From positions 1 through 64,000 of the forward strand of contig CATNDK010000001.1 in NCBI GenBank assembly GCA_950096585.1: 64,000 nucleotides of DNA. Reading direction: 5' to 3'. Shown here piece by piece: positions 47,512 through 56,846 of this stretch; within the stretch, counting starts at the first letter, position 1, and every line of letters begins with the position of its first letter. Source of the DNA: Thalassococcus halodurans. GTDB taxonomy: Bacteria; Pseudomonadota; Alphaproteobacteria; Rhodobacterales; Rhodobacteraceae. Made by a program: the position numbers and the translations under genes. The notes below the pieces were generated by a model. The model was not told the origin of the DNA. It did not search any database and worked only from the letters and a program-made list of their open reading frames with translations.

Positions 47512-48687
47512 TTATTCAGGATGGTCCGGCAGCAATTCGGTAATTAGCGAATTCAGGACCATCCGCCCCTGTGGGGTTGCTCCCAGACGATCTCCGTTTT
47601 GCCCAATTAACCCGAGATCGGCCATTTTGTTCGTTTGTTCGGGTGAAAGTGCGGCGGGATCCAGATCGCGAACACGCACCACATCTATGCCTTCATTAAG
47701 TCGAAGCCCCATCATCAGGTATTCTCCAGCCTGATCGATGTTGGAAACGATATCGTCGATGCGGTCCCCGTTACCTTGCTCAGCGTTTTCCAGCCAAGCA
47801 CCTGGATTGCGCCAAGCCACCGTCGCGTGCTTCCGTCCATTCAAAGACAGTCTGCCGTGCGCACCGGGGCCGATCCCGCCGTAATCGCCGTATCTCCAAT
47901 AGATAAGGTTGTGCTGCGACTCCGCGCCGGGTTCTGCGTGGTTTGAAACCTCATAGGCCGGCATCCCGTGCTGATCGCAAATCTCTTGCGTCAGTTCATA
48001 CATATCTGCGGACAGATCTTCGTCTGGCAGGCCGGACAGTTGACCACGGCGCTGACGCTCCCAGAATGCGGTGCCCTGCTCAATTGTCAGCTGGTACAGC
48101 GACAAATGATCCACTGACATCGCCAAAGCTTCGGTCAGTTCTTTGCGCCAATCGTTCAGGCTTTGGCCTTGTCTGGCGTAGATCAGATCAAAGCTGATCC
48201 TTTTGAAAACTGAACGCGCGGTGTCAAAGGCCTTGCGGGCTTCCTCGACTGAATGCAAACGCCCTAGTTTGGCCAAGTCGGGGTTATTTAGTGCCTGAAT
48301 ACCCATCGAAACGCGGTTTACACCCGCGTCTGAAAACCCGCGAAAACGCCCAGCCTCAACAGACCTTGGGTTGGCCTCAAGCGTGATTTCGATGTTGTTG
48401 GCAAAGGTCCACTTTTCGCGAATACGTTCGATCAGCGCATTCACCAGCTCTGGCGACATCAAGCTGGGCGTACCGCCACCGAAGAAAACCGAGTTCAGCA
48501 CGCGGTCCGGCGTCAAATCAGCAATCCGGTCGATTTCGGACAGATACGCAGCGCGCCAGCGATCTTCGTCTATTTCACGTGAAACATGGGAATTGAAATC
48601 GCAGTAGGGGCACTTGGCTTCGCAGAACGGCCAATGCACGTACAGGCCAAACCCCCCGTTGCGCCAATCTTCAATCAAACAGGGCAC
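47512..48687 (-). CDS. hemW: Radical SAM family heme chaperone HemW
   Basis: 'GLYVHWPFCEAKCPYCDFNSH' radical SAM CxxxCxxC, 'NSVFFGGGTPSLM'. Confidence 0.96.
   Translation of the reverse strand: MPCLIEDWRNGGFGLYVHWPFCEAKCPYCDFNSHVSREIDEDRWRAAYLSEIDRIADLTPDRVLNSVFFGGGTPSLMSPELVNALIERIREKWTFANNIEITLEANPRSVEAGRFRGFSDAGVNRVSMGIQALNNPDLAKLGRLHSVEEARKAFDTARSVFKRISFDLIYARQGQSLNDWRKELTEALAMSVDHLSLYQLTIEQGTAFWERQRRGQLSGLPDEDLSADMYELTQEICDQHGMPAYEVSNHAEPGAESQHNLIYWRYGDYGGIGPGAHGRLSLNGRKHATVAWRNPGAWLENAEQGNGDRIDDIVSNIDQAGEYLMMGLRLNEGIDVVRVRDLDPAALSPEQTNKMADLGLIGQNGDRLGATPQGRMVLNSLITELLPDHPE
48571..48586. promoter_or_regulatory. parS: parS-like site (15/16) inside hemW
   Basis: TATTTCACGTGAAACA; one mismatch to the two perfect sites. 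Confidence 0.75.
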
Positions 48688-49279
48688 CTGTCAGCTTGCG
48701 GAACGCATCAGCACGGTGACTGATCTTGTTCTTTTCCCAACGATCCATTTCACCAAACGTGATGTCATAGCCTTCGGGAACAAAGATCGGGTCATAGCCG
48801 TGACCCTGATCACCACGCATCGGCCAGACAACCTTACCCTCCATCACACCGGGGAAAACCTCGTCGTGGCCATCGGGCCAAGCCAGAACCAAAGTACAGC
48901 AAAAGCGCGCTGTCCACGGCTCAGGCGCGCCTTTAGCGACCAAGAGATCATGGGTTTTGGTCATCGCCATTACAAAGTCGCGGCCATTGGGTGTTTCTGA
49001 CCAGTCAGCTGTATAAACGCCCGGCGATTTGTCCAATGCATCAATCTCGATCCCGCTGTCATCAGACAGGGCAGGGAGGCCGGTTGCTTTGGCAGCAGCA
49101 TGCGCCTTGATGCGGGCGTTTTCGACAAATGTGGTGCCGGTTTCTTCGGGCTCGGGAAGGTTCATTTCCTTTGCGCCGACAACCTCAACACCGAAGGGCG
49201 CGAAAAGCGCCTTCATCTCTTCAAGCTTGCCAGCATTGTGGGTCGCAACAAGAAGACGCTTTTCGCTAAACTTGGGCAT
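48671..49279 (-). CDS. rdgB: RdgB/HAM1 family non-canonical purine NTP pyrophosphatase
   Basis: 'LLVATHNAGKLEEMKALFAPFGVEV', 'ETGTTFVENARIKAHAAAKATGLPALSDDSGIEIDAL'. Confidence 0.96.
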   Translation of the reverse strand: MPKFSEKRLLVATHNAGKLEEMKALFAPFGVEVVGAKEMNLPEPEETGTTFVENARIKAHAAAKATGLPALSDDSGIEIDALDKSPGVYTADWSETPNGRDFVMAMTKTHDLLVAKGAPEPWTARFCCTLVLAWPDGHDEVFPGVMEGKVVWPMRGDQGHGYDPIFVPEGYDITFGEMDRWEKNKISHRADAFRKLTGALFD

Positions 49280-49995
49280 TATGCACCTACGGCCTTCAGT
49301 TGTGCCTCGACCAGCTCGGCAATGCCCTTGTCAGCCAGATCAAGCAGTTCGTTCATCTGCGCACGCGAGAATGTCGCGCCTTCTGCAGACATCTGAACTT
49401 CGATCATCTGGCCATCAGCACGCAGGATGAAGTTACCATCAACGCCTGCTTCGCTGTCTTCTGGGTAATCCAGATCAAGCACCGGCTGGCCCGCGTAGAT
49501 ACCGCAGCTTACCGCCGCGACCGGCGAAATCAGCGGATCGGTTACGATATCGCCGGCTTTCATCAGCTTGTTCACTGCCAAACGCAATGCGACCCAGCCG
49601 CCAGTGATAGATGCGCAACGTGTCCCGCCATCAGCCTGAATGACGTCGCAGTCGATTGTGATCTGGCGTTCACCCATTGCAACGCGGTCCACGCCAGCGC
49701 GCAGCGAACGGCCAATCAAACGCTGGATTTCAACTGTACGACCACCTTGTTTACCGGTTGCGGCCTCGCGGCGCATACGGCTGGATGTCGAACGGGGCAG
49801 CATGCCGTATTCGGCGGTGACCCAGCCCAAGCCGGAACCTTTGATAAACGGTGGAACGCGGTCTTCGATCGTCGCGGTGCACAGAACGTGGGTGTCGCCC
49901 ATGCGGATCATGCAGGATCCTTCGGCGTGCTTGGTCACATCTGTTTCAATTGAAACGCTGCGCATCTCGTTTAGTTGTCTTCCGGACGGTCGCAT
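49279..49995 (-). CDS. rph: Ribonuclease PH
   Basis: '[42 protein letters not shown]', '[14 protein letters not shown]'; ATG at 49995 preferred. Confidence 0.97.
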   Translation of the reverse strand: MRPSGRQLNEMRSVSIETDVTKHAEGSCMIRMGDTHVLCTATIEDRVPPFIKGSGLGWVTAEYGMLPRSTSSRMRREAATGKQGGRTVEIQRLIGRSLRAGVDRVAMGERQITIDCDVIQADGGTRCASITGGWVALRLAVNKLMKAGDIVTDPLISPVAAVSCGIYAGQPVLDLDYPEDSEAGVDGNFILRADGQMIEVQMSAEGATFSRAQMNELLDLADKGIAELVEAQLKAVGA

Positions 49996-50107
49996 GAAAT
50001 TCTCCTTAGGGGTTGGTTCGGGGATATAGCCGCAGGTACAGGTCACGCAACCCCGATTGACCTTTCGATGGAACCGACTTTAATGCTTAGGAAAGAGCGT
50101 TTGAGCA

Positions 50108-51172
50108 ATGAATGACGGAACTTCCATTCTGAACCAGATGAACGACCGCTCGCGCGAGGTCTTTCGCCAGGTCGTTGAGGGGTATCTGCAAACCGGAGAG
50201 CCGATAGGTTCACGGACGCTCACACGTACCCTGTCCGAGAAAATCTCTGCCGCGACCATTCGCAATGTGATGCAGGATCTGGAGTTTCTGGGCCTACTGG
50301 ACAGCCCCCACACAAGCGCGGGGCGTATCCCGACGCAGGCGGGGCTGCGGATGTTTGTGGATGGCCTTCTTGAGGTTCAGCATCTGGACGACAACGACCG
50401 CGAAAAGATCGACGCGACGTTGGGCAAAGAAGCGAACGACGTCGGCGACATCATGGATCGCGTGGGTTCCGCTTTGTCGGGTGTTACACAGGGCGCGTCT
50501 CTGGTTTTGACCCCGAAACATGAAGCGGCGATCAAGCATATCGAATTCGTCAGCCTTGCACACGACCGGGCCTTGGTGGTTCTGGTCTTCTCTGATGGGC
50601 ACGTCGAAAACCGCATCTTTGTTCCGCCTCCGGGACAGACACCCAGTTCTATGCGCGAGGCTGCGAATTTTCTGAACGCGCTGGCCGAGGGCAAAACCCT
50701 GACGGAAATCCAGCGCGATCTGAAAGGCCAGATTGAAGCGAAGCGGCGCCAGATCGACGGGCTTGCCCATGATCTGGTTCAAAGCGGGCTGGCAGTTTGG
50801 GCTGACGATGATGATCAGGCCGAACGTTTGATCGTTCGGGGCAGGTCGAATCTTTTGGGGCAAGACGGCCAAGAACAAGAAATTGATCGCATCCGTGTGC
50901 TGTTTGACGACCTTGAACGTAAGCGGGACATCGCCGAATTCCTGCAATTGACCGAAGATGGCGACGGTGTGCGCATTTTTATCGGCTCCGAGAACAAACT
51001 TTTTTCTCTTTCGGGTTCCTCTCTGGTCGTGTCTCCTTATATGAACGCTGACCGAAAGATTATTGGCGCGGTCGGGGTCATTGGTCCGACACGCCTGAAC
51101 TACGGTCGGATTGTTCCGATTGTGGATTACACCGCACAGTTGGTCGGAAGGCTCCTCTCCGACCGGAGATAG
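50108..51172 (+). CDS. hrcA: Heat-inducible transcriptional repressor HrcA
   Basis: N-terminal wHTH 'REVFRQVVEGYLQTGEPIGSRTLTRTL..SAATIRNVMQDLEFLGLLDSPHTSAGRIPT'. Confidence 0.96.
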   Translation: MNDGTSILNQMNDRSREVFRQVVEGYLQTGEPIGSRTLTRTLSEKISAATIRNVMQDLEFLGLLDSPHTSAGRIPTQAGLRMFVDGLLEVQHLDDNDREKIDATLGKEANDVGDIMDRVGSALSGVTQGASLVLTPKHEAAIKHIEFVSLAHDRALVVLVFSDGHVENRIFVPPPGQTPSSMREAANFLNALAEGKTLTEIQRDLKGQIEAKRRQIDGLAHDLVQSGLAVWADDDDQAERLIVRGRSNLLGQDGQEQEIDRIRVLFDDLERKRDIAEFLQLTEDGDGVRIFIGSENKLFSLSGSSLVVSPYMNADRKIIGAVGVIGPTRLNYGRIVPIVDYTAQLVGRLLSDRR

Positions 51173-51181
51173 AGGATGAAC

Positions 51182-51754
51182 ATGGCAAACTCGACGAACG
51201 ACGAATTCCTCGATGATATCGACGATCTCGAAGCTGAAGCGACAGCGCAGGAAGAGGCAGACGCAGAATACGCGGATTCCCCCGAAGCCCGCATCGAAGA
51301 GCTGGAAGCAGAGCGCGACGAATACAAAGACCGTTTCATGCGTGCTTTGGCCGATGCCGAAAACGCACGGAAGCGCGCAGACAAGGATCGCCGCGAAGCC
51401 GAGCAGTACGGCTCGACCCGCATGAGCCGCGATATCTTGTCTGTCTACGACAATCTGAGCCGCGCGCTGATGGCTGCAAAAGAAGAACAGACGCCTGCGT
51501 CTGATGCTTTGGTTGAGGGGATCGAGCTTACGCTGCGCGAACTTCTGAACGTCTTCAAAAAGCACGGCATCGAAAAAATCGCGCCGGAAGTCGGCGACAA
51601 ATTCGATCCGACCCACCACGAAGCAATGTTCGAAGCGCCCGTGCCGGGCACAAAAGCGGGCGAGATCATTCAGGTTTCTGCCGAAGGGTTCATGCTGTAC
51701 GACCGCCTGCTGCGCCCCGCGCAAGTCGGCGTCAGTTCGATGCCAGCTAGCTAA
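51182..51754 (+). CDS. grpE: Nucleotide exchange factor GrpE
   Basis: 'RDEYKDRFMRALADAENARKRADKDRREAEQYGSTRMSRDILSVYDNLSRAL', 'FDPTHHEAMFE'. Confidence 0.96.
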   Translation: MANSTNDEFLDDIDDLEAEATAQEEADAEYADSPEARIEELEAERDEYKDRFMRALADAENARKRADKDRREAEQYGSTRMSRDILSVYDNLSRALMAAKEEQTPASDALVEGIELTLRELLNVFKKHGIEKIAPEVGDKFDPTHHEAMFEAPVPGTKAGEIIQVSAEGFMLYDRLLRPAQVGVSSMPAS

Positions 51755-51759
51755 TATGG

Positions 51760-51784
51760 AAAAGGCGGCCACTGGCCGCCTTTT
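51760..51784. terminator. Bidirectional intrinsic terminator between grpE and mutS
   Basis: AAAAGGCGGCC-act-GGCCGCCTTTT, A-tract/T-tract on both sides, convergent genes. Confidence 0.85.
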
Positions 51785-54442
51785 TTATCCGTTCGCCAGT
51801 TCGCGAAGTTCATACAAAATTTGTAGCGCCTCGCGCGGCGTCAGATCGTCAGGCACAATTTCCTTTAGCCGCTCTTCAGCTGCAGACGTTTTGGCGGCAA
51901 TGGCCTCTTGTTTTACAGTCTCGGTCACAGCAGAGAACAACGGTAGGTCGTCGATCAAACGGGCGGGAGATGTTTTTTCGCGCTCGCCTTGCTCAAGCGA
52001 TTCCAGCACAGACTTGGCGCGTGAAATAACCGCTTTGGGTAGGCCGGCCAGTTGCGCCACCTGCACACCATAGGACCGGTCGGCTGCACCAGCGCGTACT
52101 TCGTGTAGGAAGATCACCTCACCTTCCCATTCTTTCACAGTCACCGTGGCGTTGGATACGCCGGGCAGTTTGTCGGCAAGGGCTGTCATCTCGTGGTAAT
52201 GCGTTGCGAACAATCCGCGCACACGGTTGACCTCGGCCAGATGCTCTAGCGTTGCCCAAGCAATAGACAAGCCGTCATAGGTCGCTGTGCCGCGGCCGAT
52301 TTCATCCAGAATGACCAAGGCACGGTCGTCTGACTGGTTCAAGATGGCGGCAGTTTCGACCATTTCCACCATGAAGGTTGAACGCCCTTTCGCCAGATCG
52401 TCCGACGCACCAACGCGGCTAAAGATTTGTCCGACAAGGCCGATATGAGCTGCCTTGGCCGGAACATAGGCCCCCATTTGTGCCAGAATGGCGATCAGCG
52501 CGTTTTGTCGGAGGTAGGTCGACTTACCCGCCATGTTCGGACCGGTCAGCAATTGTAGCGCTGGGCCGTTGGCATTGGGCGACAGTTCGCAGTCATTGGC
52601 GATGAATGGGGCGCCACCAGCATTTCGCAGGGCATATTCCACAACAGGATGACGCCCCTGTTCCACGTGAAACGCGCGGCTGTCGTCGACTGTTGGTTTC
52701 ACCCAGTCTTCCGATTTCGCCAGCTTGGCCATGGCCGTTGCAACATCGAACTCGGCCAGTGCTAGGGAAAGTTGGGTCAGGATGGGTGCGTTTTCTGTTA
52801 TTCGGCTCTGTAACGCCTGAAAGTGGGCCTTTTCGATCTCGATCGCGCGTCCGCCAGCGTTCAAAATTTTTGTCTCAAGTTCTGACAATTCAACGGTCGT
52901 AAATCGGACCTGATTGGCTGTGGTTTGCCGATGGATAAAAGTTTCCGACAGCGGTGCGGACATCATCTTTTCCGCGTGGAGCGCGGTGGTTTCAATGAAA
53001 TAACCCAGCACGTTGTTATGCTTGATCTTGAGCGACGTAACGCCGGCCTGTTCGGCATACTCTGACTGAAGGCGGGCAATGACGCCACGACCCTCGTCGC
53101 GCAGTGTGCGTACTTCGTCTAATTCAGGATCGTAGCCTTCGGCAATAAATCCGCCGTCACGGGCCAGCAACGGTGGCTCTGCGACAAGTGCATTATCAAG
53201 CAGATTGCACAGATCGTCATGGCCGAGCAAAGCGGCACGGGCGTTCTGTAGCAACTCGGGCAGGTCGCTACCCTCTACGAGCGCCGCGATTTCCTCGGCT
53301 TGGCCAAGCGAATTGCGCACGGCGGCAAGGTCACGGGGCCCACCTCGATCCAGACCCAATCGCGACAGGGCGCGGTCGATGTCGGGTACTTTCTTTAAAG
53401 CCGAGATCAGCTTTTCCGAAAGGGCACTGGCTTTAACCGCCCAGGTCACGCCATCTTGTCTTTGGTGGATTGTATCCAGATCGCGCGACGGGGAAGACAG
53501 GCGGCGTTCGAGCAAACGCGCCCCGGCTGCAGTGACCGTGCGGTCAATGACGGACAGCAAAGAACCCGCGCGACCGCCTTGCATGGATTGCGTCAGTTCA
53601 AGGTTTTTGCGTGTGGCATTGTCGATCTGCAAAAGACGCGACACGTTTTCCTGACGCGGCGGCTGCAGCAAGGGAAGGTTTCCCTTTTGCGTAATCTCAA
53701 GGTAATCGACGACCGCGCCAAGCGCGGAAAGCTCAGCCCGATCAAAACTGCCAAAAGCGTCGGATGAGGCGACGCCGAATACGTCGCAAAGCCGTTTTTC
53801 AGCCGAAGTAGAGTCGAATGACGCCCGACCAAGGAATGTCGGAACCACGCCGATATCATCCAGAACCGTAGCGAAACCCTCATCCATGCTTTCTGAAATC
53901 AACACCTCGGAAGGGGCCAAACGCGCAAGCTCAGATCCGACACGGGCCTGCGGCAGTGACAGCGCATGAAAGGCCCCTGTGGAAATATCCGTGTACGCAA
54001 TTGCCCAAGCGCCGCGCACATTGCTGATGGCCACAAGGTAGTTGTGGCGCCGCGCCTCTAGCAGACTTTCTTCGGTCAATGTGCCGGGCGTTACCAGACG
54101 CACCACGTCGCGTTTCACAACAGACTTGGATCCACGCTTTTTCGCCTCTGCGGGGCTTTCCATTTGTTCACAAACGGCAACGCGAAACCCCTTCCGGATC
54201 AGCGTCAGCAAATACCCTTCGGCGGCATGCACCGGAACGCCGCACATCGGGATGTCATCGCCGTTGTGCTTTCCGCGCTTTGTCAGAGCGATATCAAGCG
54301 CCTCTGCAGCGGCTGCTGCATCGTCGAAGAACAGCTCGTAAAAGTCACCCATGCGATAAAACAACAAAGCATCAGGATATTGTTGTTTTATTTCAAGATA
54401 TTGCGCCATCATTGGCGTGACAGCAGTAGTGTTAGCGCTCAC
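51785..54442 (-). CDS. mutS: DNA mismatch repair protein MutS
   Basis: 'YRMGDFYELFFDDA', 'LLTGPNMAGKSTYLRQNALIAILAQMG', 'LVILDEIGRGTATYDGLSIAWA'. Confidence 0.98.
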   Translation of the reverse strand: MSANTTAVTPMMAQYLEIKQQYPDALLFYRMGDFYELFFDDAAAAAEALDIALTKRGKHNGDDIPMCGVPVHAAEGYLLTLIRKGFRVAVCEQMESPAEAKKRGSKSVVKRDVVRLVTPGTLTEESLLEARRHNYLVAISNVRGAWAIAYTDISTGAFHALSLPQARVGSELARLAPSEVLISESMDEGFATVLDDIGVVPTFLGRASFDSTSAEKRLCDVFGVASSDAFGSFDRAELSALGAVVDYLEITQKGNLPLLQPPRQENVSRLLQIDNATRKNLELTQSMQGGRAGSLLSVIDRTVTAAGARLLERRLSSPSRDLDTIHQRQDGVTWAVKASALSEKLISALKKVPDIDRALSRLGLDRGGPRDLAAVRNSLGQAEEIAALVEGSDLPELLQNARAALLGHDDLCNLLDNALVAEPPLLARDGGFIAEGYDPELDEVRTLRDEGRGVIARLQSEYAEQAGVTSLKIKHNNVLGYFIETTALHAEKMMSAPLSETFIHRQTTANQVRFTTVELSELETKILNAGGRAIEIEKAHFQALQSRITENAPILTQLSLALAEFDVATAMAKLAKSEDWVKPTVDDSRAFHVEQGRHPVVEYALRNAGGAPFIANDCELSPNANGPALQLLTGPNMAGKSTYLRQNALIAILAQMGAYVPAKAAHIGLVGQIFSRVGASDDLAKGRSTFMVEMVETAAILNQSDDRALVILDEIGRGTATYDGLSIAWATLEHLAEVNRVRGLFATHYHEMTALADKLPGVSNATVTVKEWEGEVIFLHEVRAGAADRSYGVQVAQLAGLPKAVISRAKSVLESLEQGEREKTSPARLIDDLPLFSAVTETVKQEAIAAKTSAAEERLKEIVPDDLTPREALQILYELRELANG
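52659..52674. promoter_or_regulatory. Degenerate parS-like site (14/16) inside mutS
   Basis: TGTTCCACGTGAAACG; two mismatches to the perfect sites. Confidence 0.45.
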
Positions 54443-54528
54443 GAGCCTTCCCCCAGAGGATTTGGCATGACATTAAGGCGGCCAAACTTCGGGTAAAACC
54501 CGAATTTCCAGCAAAAAACCAGAGTGCC

Positions 54529-56784
54529 ATGTCGAAATCAAAACTGACCCGCGAAGAAGCGCTTAATTTCCACCTCGAGCCGACCCCCGGCAAGTGGGAG
54601 GTGCAAGCGACCGTACCCATGACAACACAGCGGGATTTGTCGCTGGCCTATTCGCCGGGTGTGGCTGTTCCGTGTGAAGAAATCGCGCAAAACCCTGAAT
54701 TGGCTTATGATTATACGAACAAGGGCAACCTTGTTGCGGTCATTTCCAACGGTACAGCGGTTCTAGGCCTTGGCAATTTGGGTGCGCTGGGCGGCAAGCC
54801 GGTGATGGAAGGCAAGTCGGTTCTGTTCAAACGCTTTGCCGATGTGAACTCGATCGACATCGAACTCGACACCGAAGATCCGGACGAATTCTGCAAAGCG
54901 GTCAAGCTGATGGGCCCGACGTTTGGTGGAATCAACCTTGAAGACATCAAGGCGCCAGAATGCTTCATCATCGAACAGCGCCTGAAGGAAGAGATGGACA
55001 TTCCTGTCTTCCACGATGACCAGCACGGCACTGCGGTTATCTGTGCGGCGGGCCTGCTGAACGCGCTGCATATCTCGGGCAAAAAGATCGAAGACGTTAA
55101 GATCGTTCTGAACGGCGCGGGCGCTGCGGGAATTGCCTGTATCGAATTGCTGAAAAGCATGGGCGCGCGTCACGACAATTGCATCGTTTGTGACACGAAG
55201 GGCGTCATTTATCAGGGTCGCACCGAAGGCATGAACCAGTGGAAATCGGCACATGCCATCACCACTGAACTGCGTACCTTGGAAGATGCTATGAAAGGCG
55301 CGGACGTGTTTCTTGGTGTTTCGGTCAAAGGTGCCGTGACACAGGCGATGGTCGAGGCGATGGCACCCAACCCCGTTATCTTCGCGATGGCCAACCCCGA
55401 TCCGGAAATCACACCGGAAGAAGCCCATGAGGTTCGCCCCGATGCAATCGTTGCTACGGGCCGTTCTGATTACCCGAACCAAGTAAACAACGTTCTGGGC
55501 TTCCCCTATCTGTTCCGCGGGGCGCTGGATATCCACGCGCGCGCCATCAACGACGAAATGAAGATCGCTTGTGCCCATGCATTGGCCCAACTGGCACGCG
55601 AAGACGTTCCGGATGAGGTTGCGGTTGCATACGGCAAAACCCTGAAGTTCGGTCGCGACTATATCATCCCGACACCGTTTGACCCGCGTCTGATCTATCG
55701 CATTCCGCCCGCTGTTGCGAAGGCTGGTATGGATACCGGTGCCGCGCGTCGTCCGATCATCGATATGGACGCTTACGAGCTGAACCTAAAGACGCGCCTC
55801 GATCCGACGGCCTCGATCCTGCAGGGTCTGAGCGCGCGCGCACGAGCGGCCCAAGCCCGCATGATCTTTGCCGAAGGTGACGACCCGCGTGTTCTGCGGG
55901 CTGCTGTGTCCTACCAGCGGTCCGGTTACGGTAAATCCTTGGTTGTTGGCCGTGTCGATGACGTGAAAGCAAAGCTTGAGGCGGCTGGTCTGGGCGATGC
56001 CGTGAACGAGATCGAGGTCGTCAACGCGGCGAATACCGAGCACCTCGATTCCTACAAAGAGCTTCTTTATTCGCGCCTTCAGCGTAAGGGCATCGACAAA
56101 TCCGACGTGCACCGGATGGCAGCACGTGATCGCCACATTTTCTCGTCCCTGATGTTGGCCCACGGCCACGGCGATGCGTTGGTCACGGGCGCTACACGTA
56201 AATCCGCACATGTTATGTCGCGTATCAACCGTGTATTTGACGCGGATGCCGACACGGGTGCCGCAGGTGTAACAGCCGTGATGCACAAAGGCCGTATCGT
56301 CCTGATTTCAGACACGCTGGTCCATGAATGGCCGAACGAGGAGGATCTCGCAAACATCGCAGAGCGTGCTGCAGGCGTTGCCCGCCACCTAGGCCTTGAA
56401 CCCCGTGTCGCGTTCGTATCTTTCTCGACCTTCGGGTATCCGGTGTCTGAACGCGCCGAAAAGATGCACCTTGCCCCAAGCGTGCTGGACCGTCGCGGCG
56501 TTGATTTCGAATACGAAGGCGAAATGACCGTCGACGTGGCGCTGAATTCCCGCGCGCAAGAGGCCTATCCCTTCCAGCGCCTGACAGGCCCGGCGAACAT
56601 CCTTGTTGTGCCAGCGCGTCACAGCGCGTCCATCAGCGTTAAGCTGATGCAGGAAATGGCCGGCGCGACAGTGATCGGTCCGATCCTTGCTGGTGTCGGG
56701 CAGTCGATCCAGCTGTGTTCGACAGGGGCAACAGCAAATGACATCCTGAACATGGCCATTCTGGCGGCCTGCAAAGTCGGTTAA
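54529..56784 (+). CDS. maeB: NADP-dependent malic enzyme (malic domain fused to phosphotransacetylase-like domain)
   Basis: 751 aa; 'SLAYSPGVAVPCEEIAQNPE', 'VLNGAGAAGIACIELL', C-terminal PTA-like 'ALVTGATRKSAHVMSRI'. Confidence 0.95.
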   Translation: MSKSKLTREEALNFHLEPTPGKWEVQATVPMTTQRDLSLAYSPGVAVPCEEIAQNPELAYDYTNKGNLVAVISNGTAVLGLGNLGALGGKPVMEGKSVLFKRFADVNSIDIELDTEDPDEFCKAVKLMGPTFGGINLEDIKAPECFIIEQRLKEEMDIPVFHDDQHGTAVICAAGLLNALHISGKKIEDVKIVLNGAGAAGIACIELLKSMGARHDNCIVCDTKGVIYQGRTEGMNQWKSAHAITTELRTLEDAMKGADVFLGVSVKGAVTQAMVEAMAPNPVIFAMANPDPEITPEEAHEVRPDAIVATGRSDYPNQVNNVLGFPYLFRGALDIHARAINDEMKIACAHALAQLAREDVPDEVAVAYGKTLKFGRDYIIPTPFDPRLIYRIPPAVAKAGMDTGAARRPIIDMDAYELNLKTRLDPTASILQGLSARARAAQARMIFAEGDDPRVLRAAVSYQRSGYGKSLVVGRVDDVKAKLEAAGLGDAVNEIEVVNAANTEHLDSYKELLYSRLQRKGIDKSDVHRMAARDRHIFSSLMLAHGHGDALVTGATRKSAHVMSRINRVFDADADTGAAGVTAVMHKGRIVLISDTLVHEWPNEEDLANIAERAAGVARHLGLEPRVAFVSFSTFGYPVSERAEKMHLAPSVLDRRGVDFEYEGEMTVDVALNSRAQEAYPFQRLTGPANILVVPARHSASISVKLMQEMAGATVIGPILAGVGQSIQLCSTGATANDILNMAILAACKVG

Positions 56785-56814
56785 TCGCTGGCACTGCCTG
56801 ACATTGTGATGCAC

Positions 56815-56843
56815 TTTGGTCCCGTAGATTTTACGGGACCAAA
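56815..56843. promoter_or_regulatory. Perfect 12-bp inverted repeat overlapping the RBS of the ribokinase-like gene
   Basis: TTTGGTCCCGTA-gattt-TACGGGACCAAA, ends 3 nt before ATG at 56847. Confidence 0.7.
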
Positions 56844-56846
56844 TCC

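Noticed and set aside
49996-50107. Looked for a CIRCE element (TTAGCACTC-N9-GAGTGCTAA) upstream of hrcA
   Set aside because: None present; HrcA presumably acts on targets outside the window.
50294-51772. 492-aa minus-strand ORF antisense to hrcA/grpE
   Set aside because: Shadow ORF covering two confidently identified genes.
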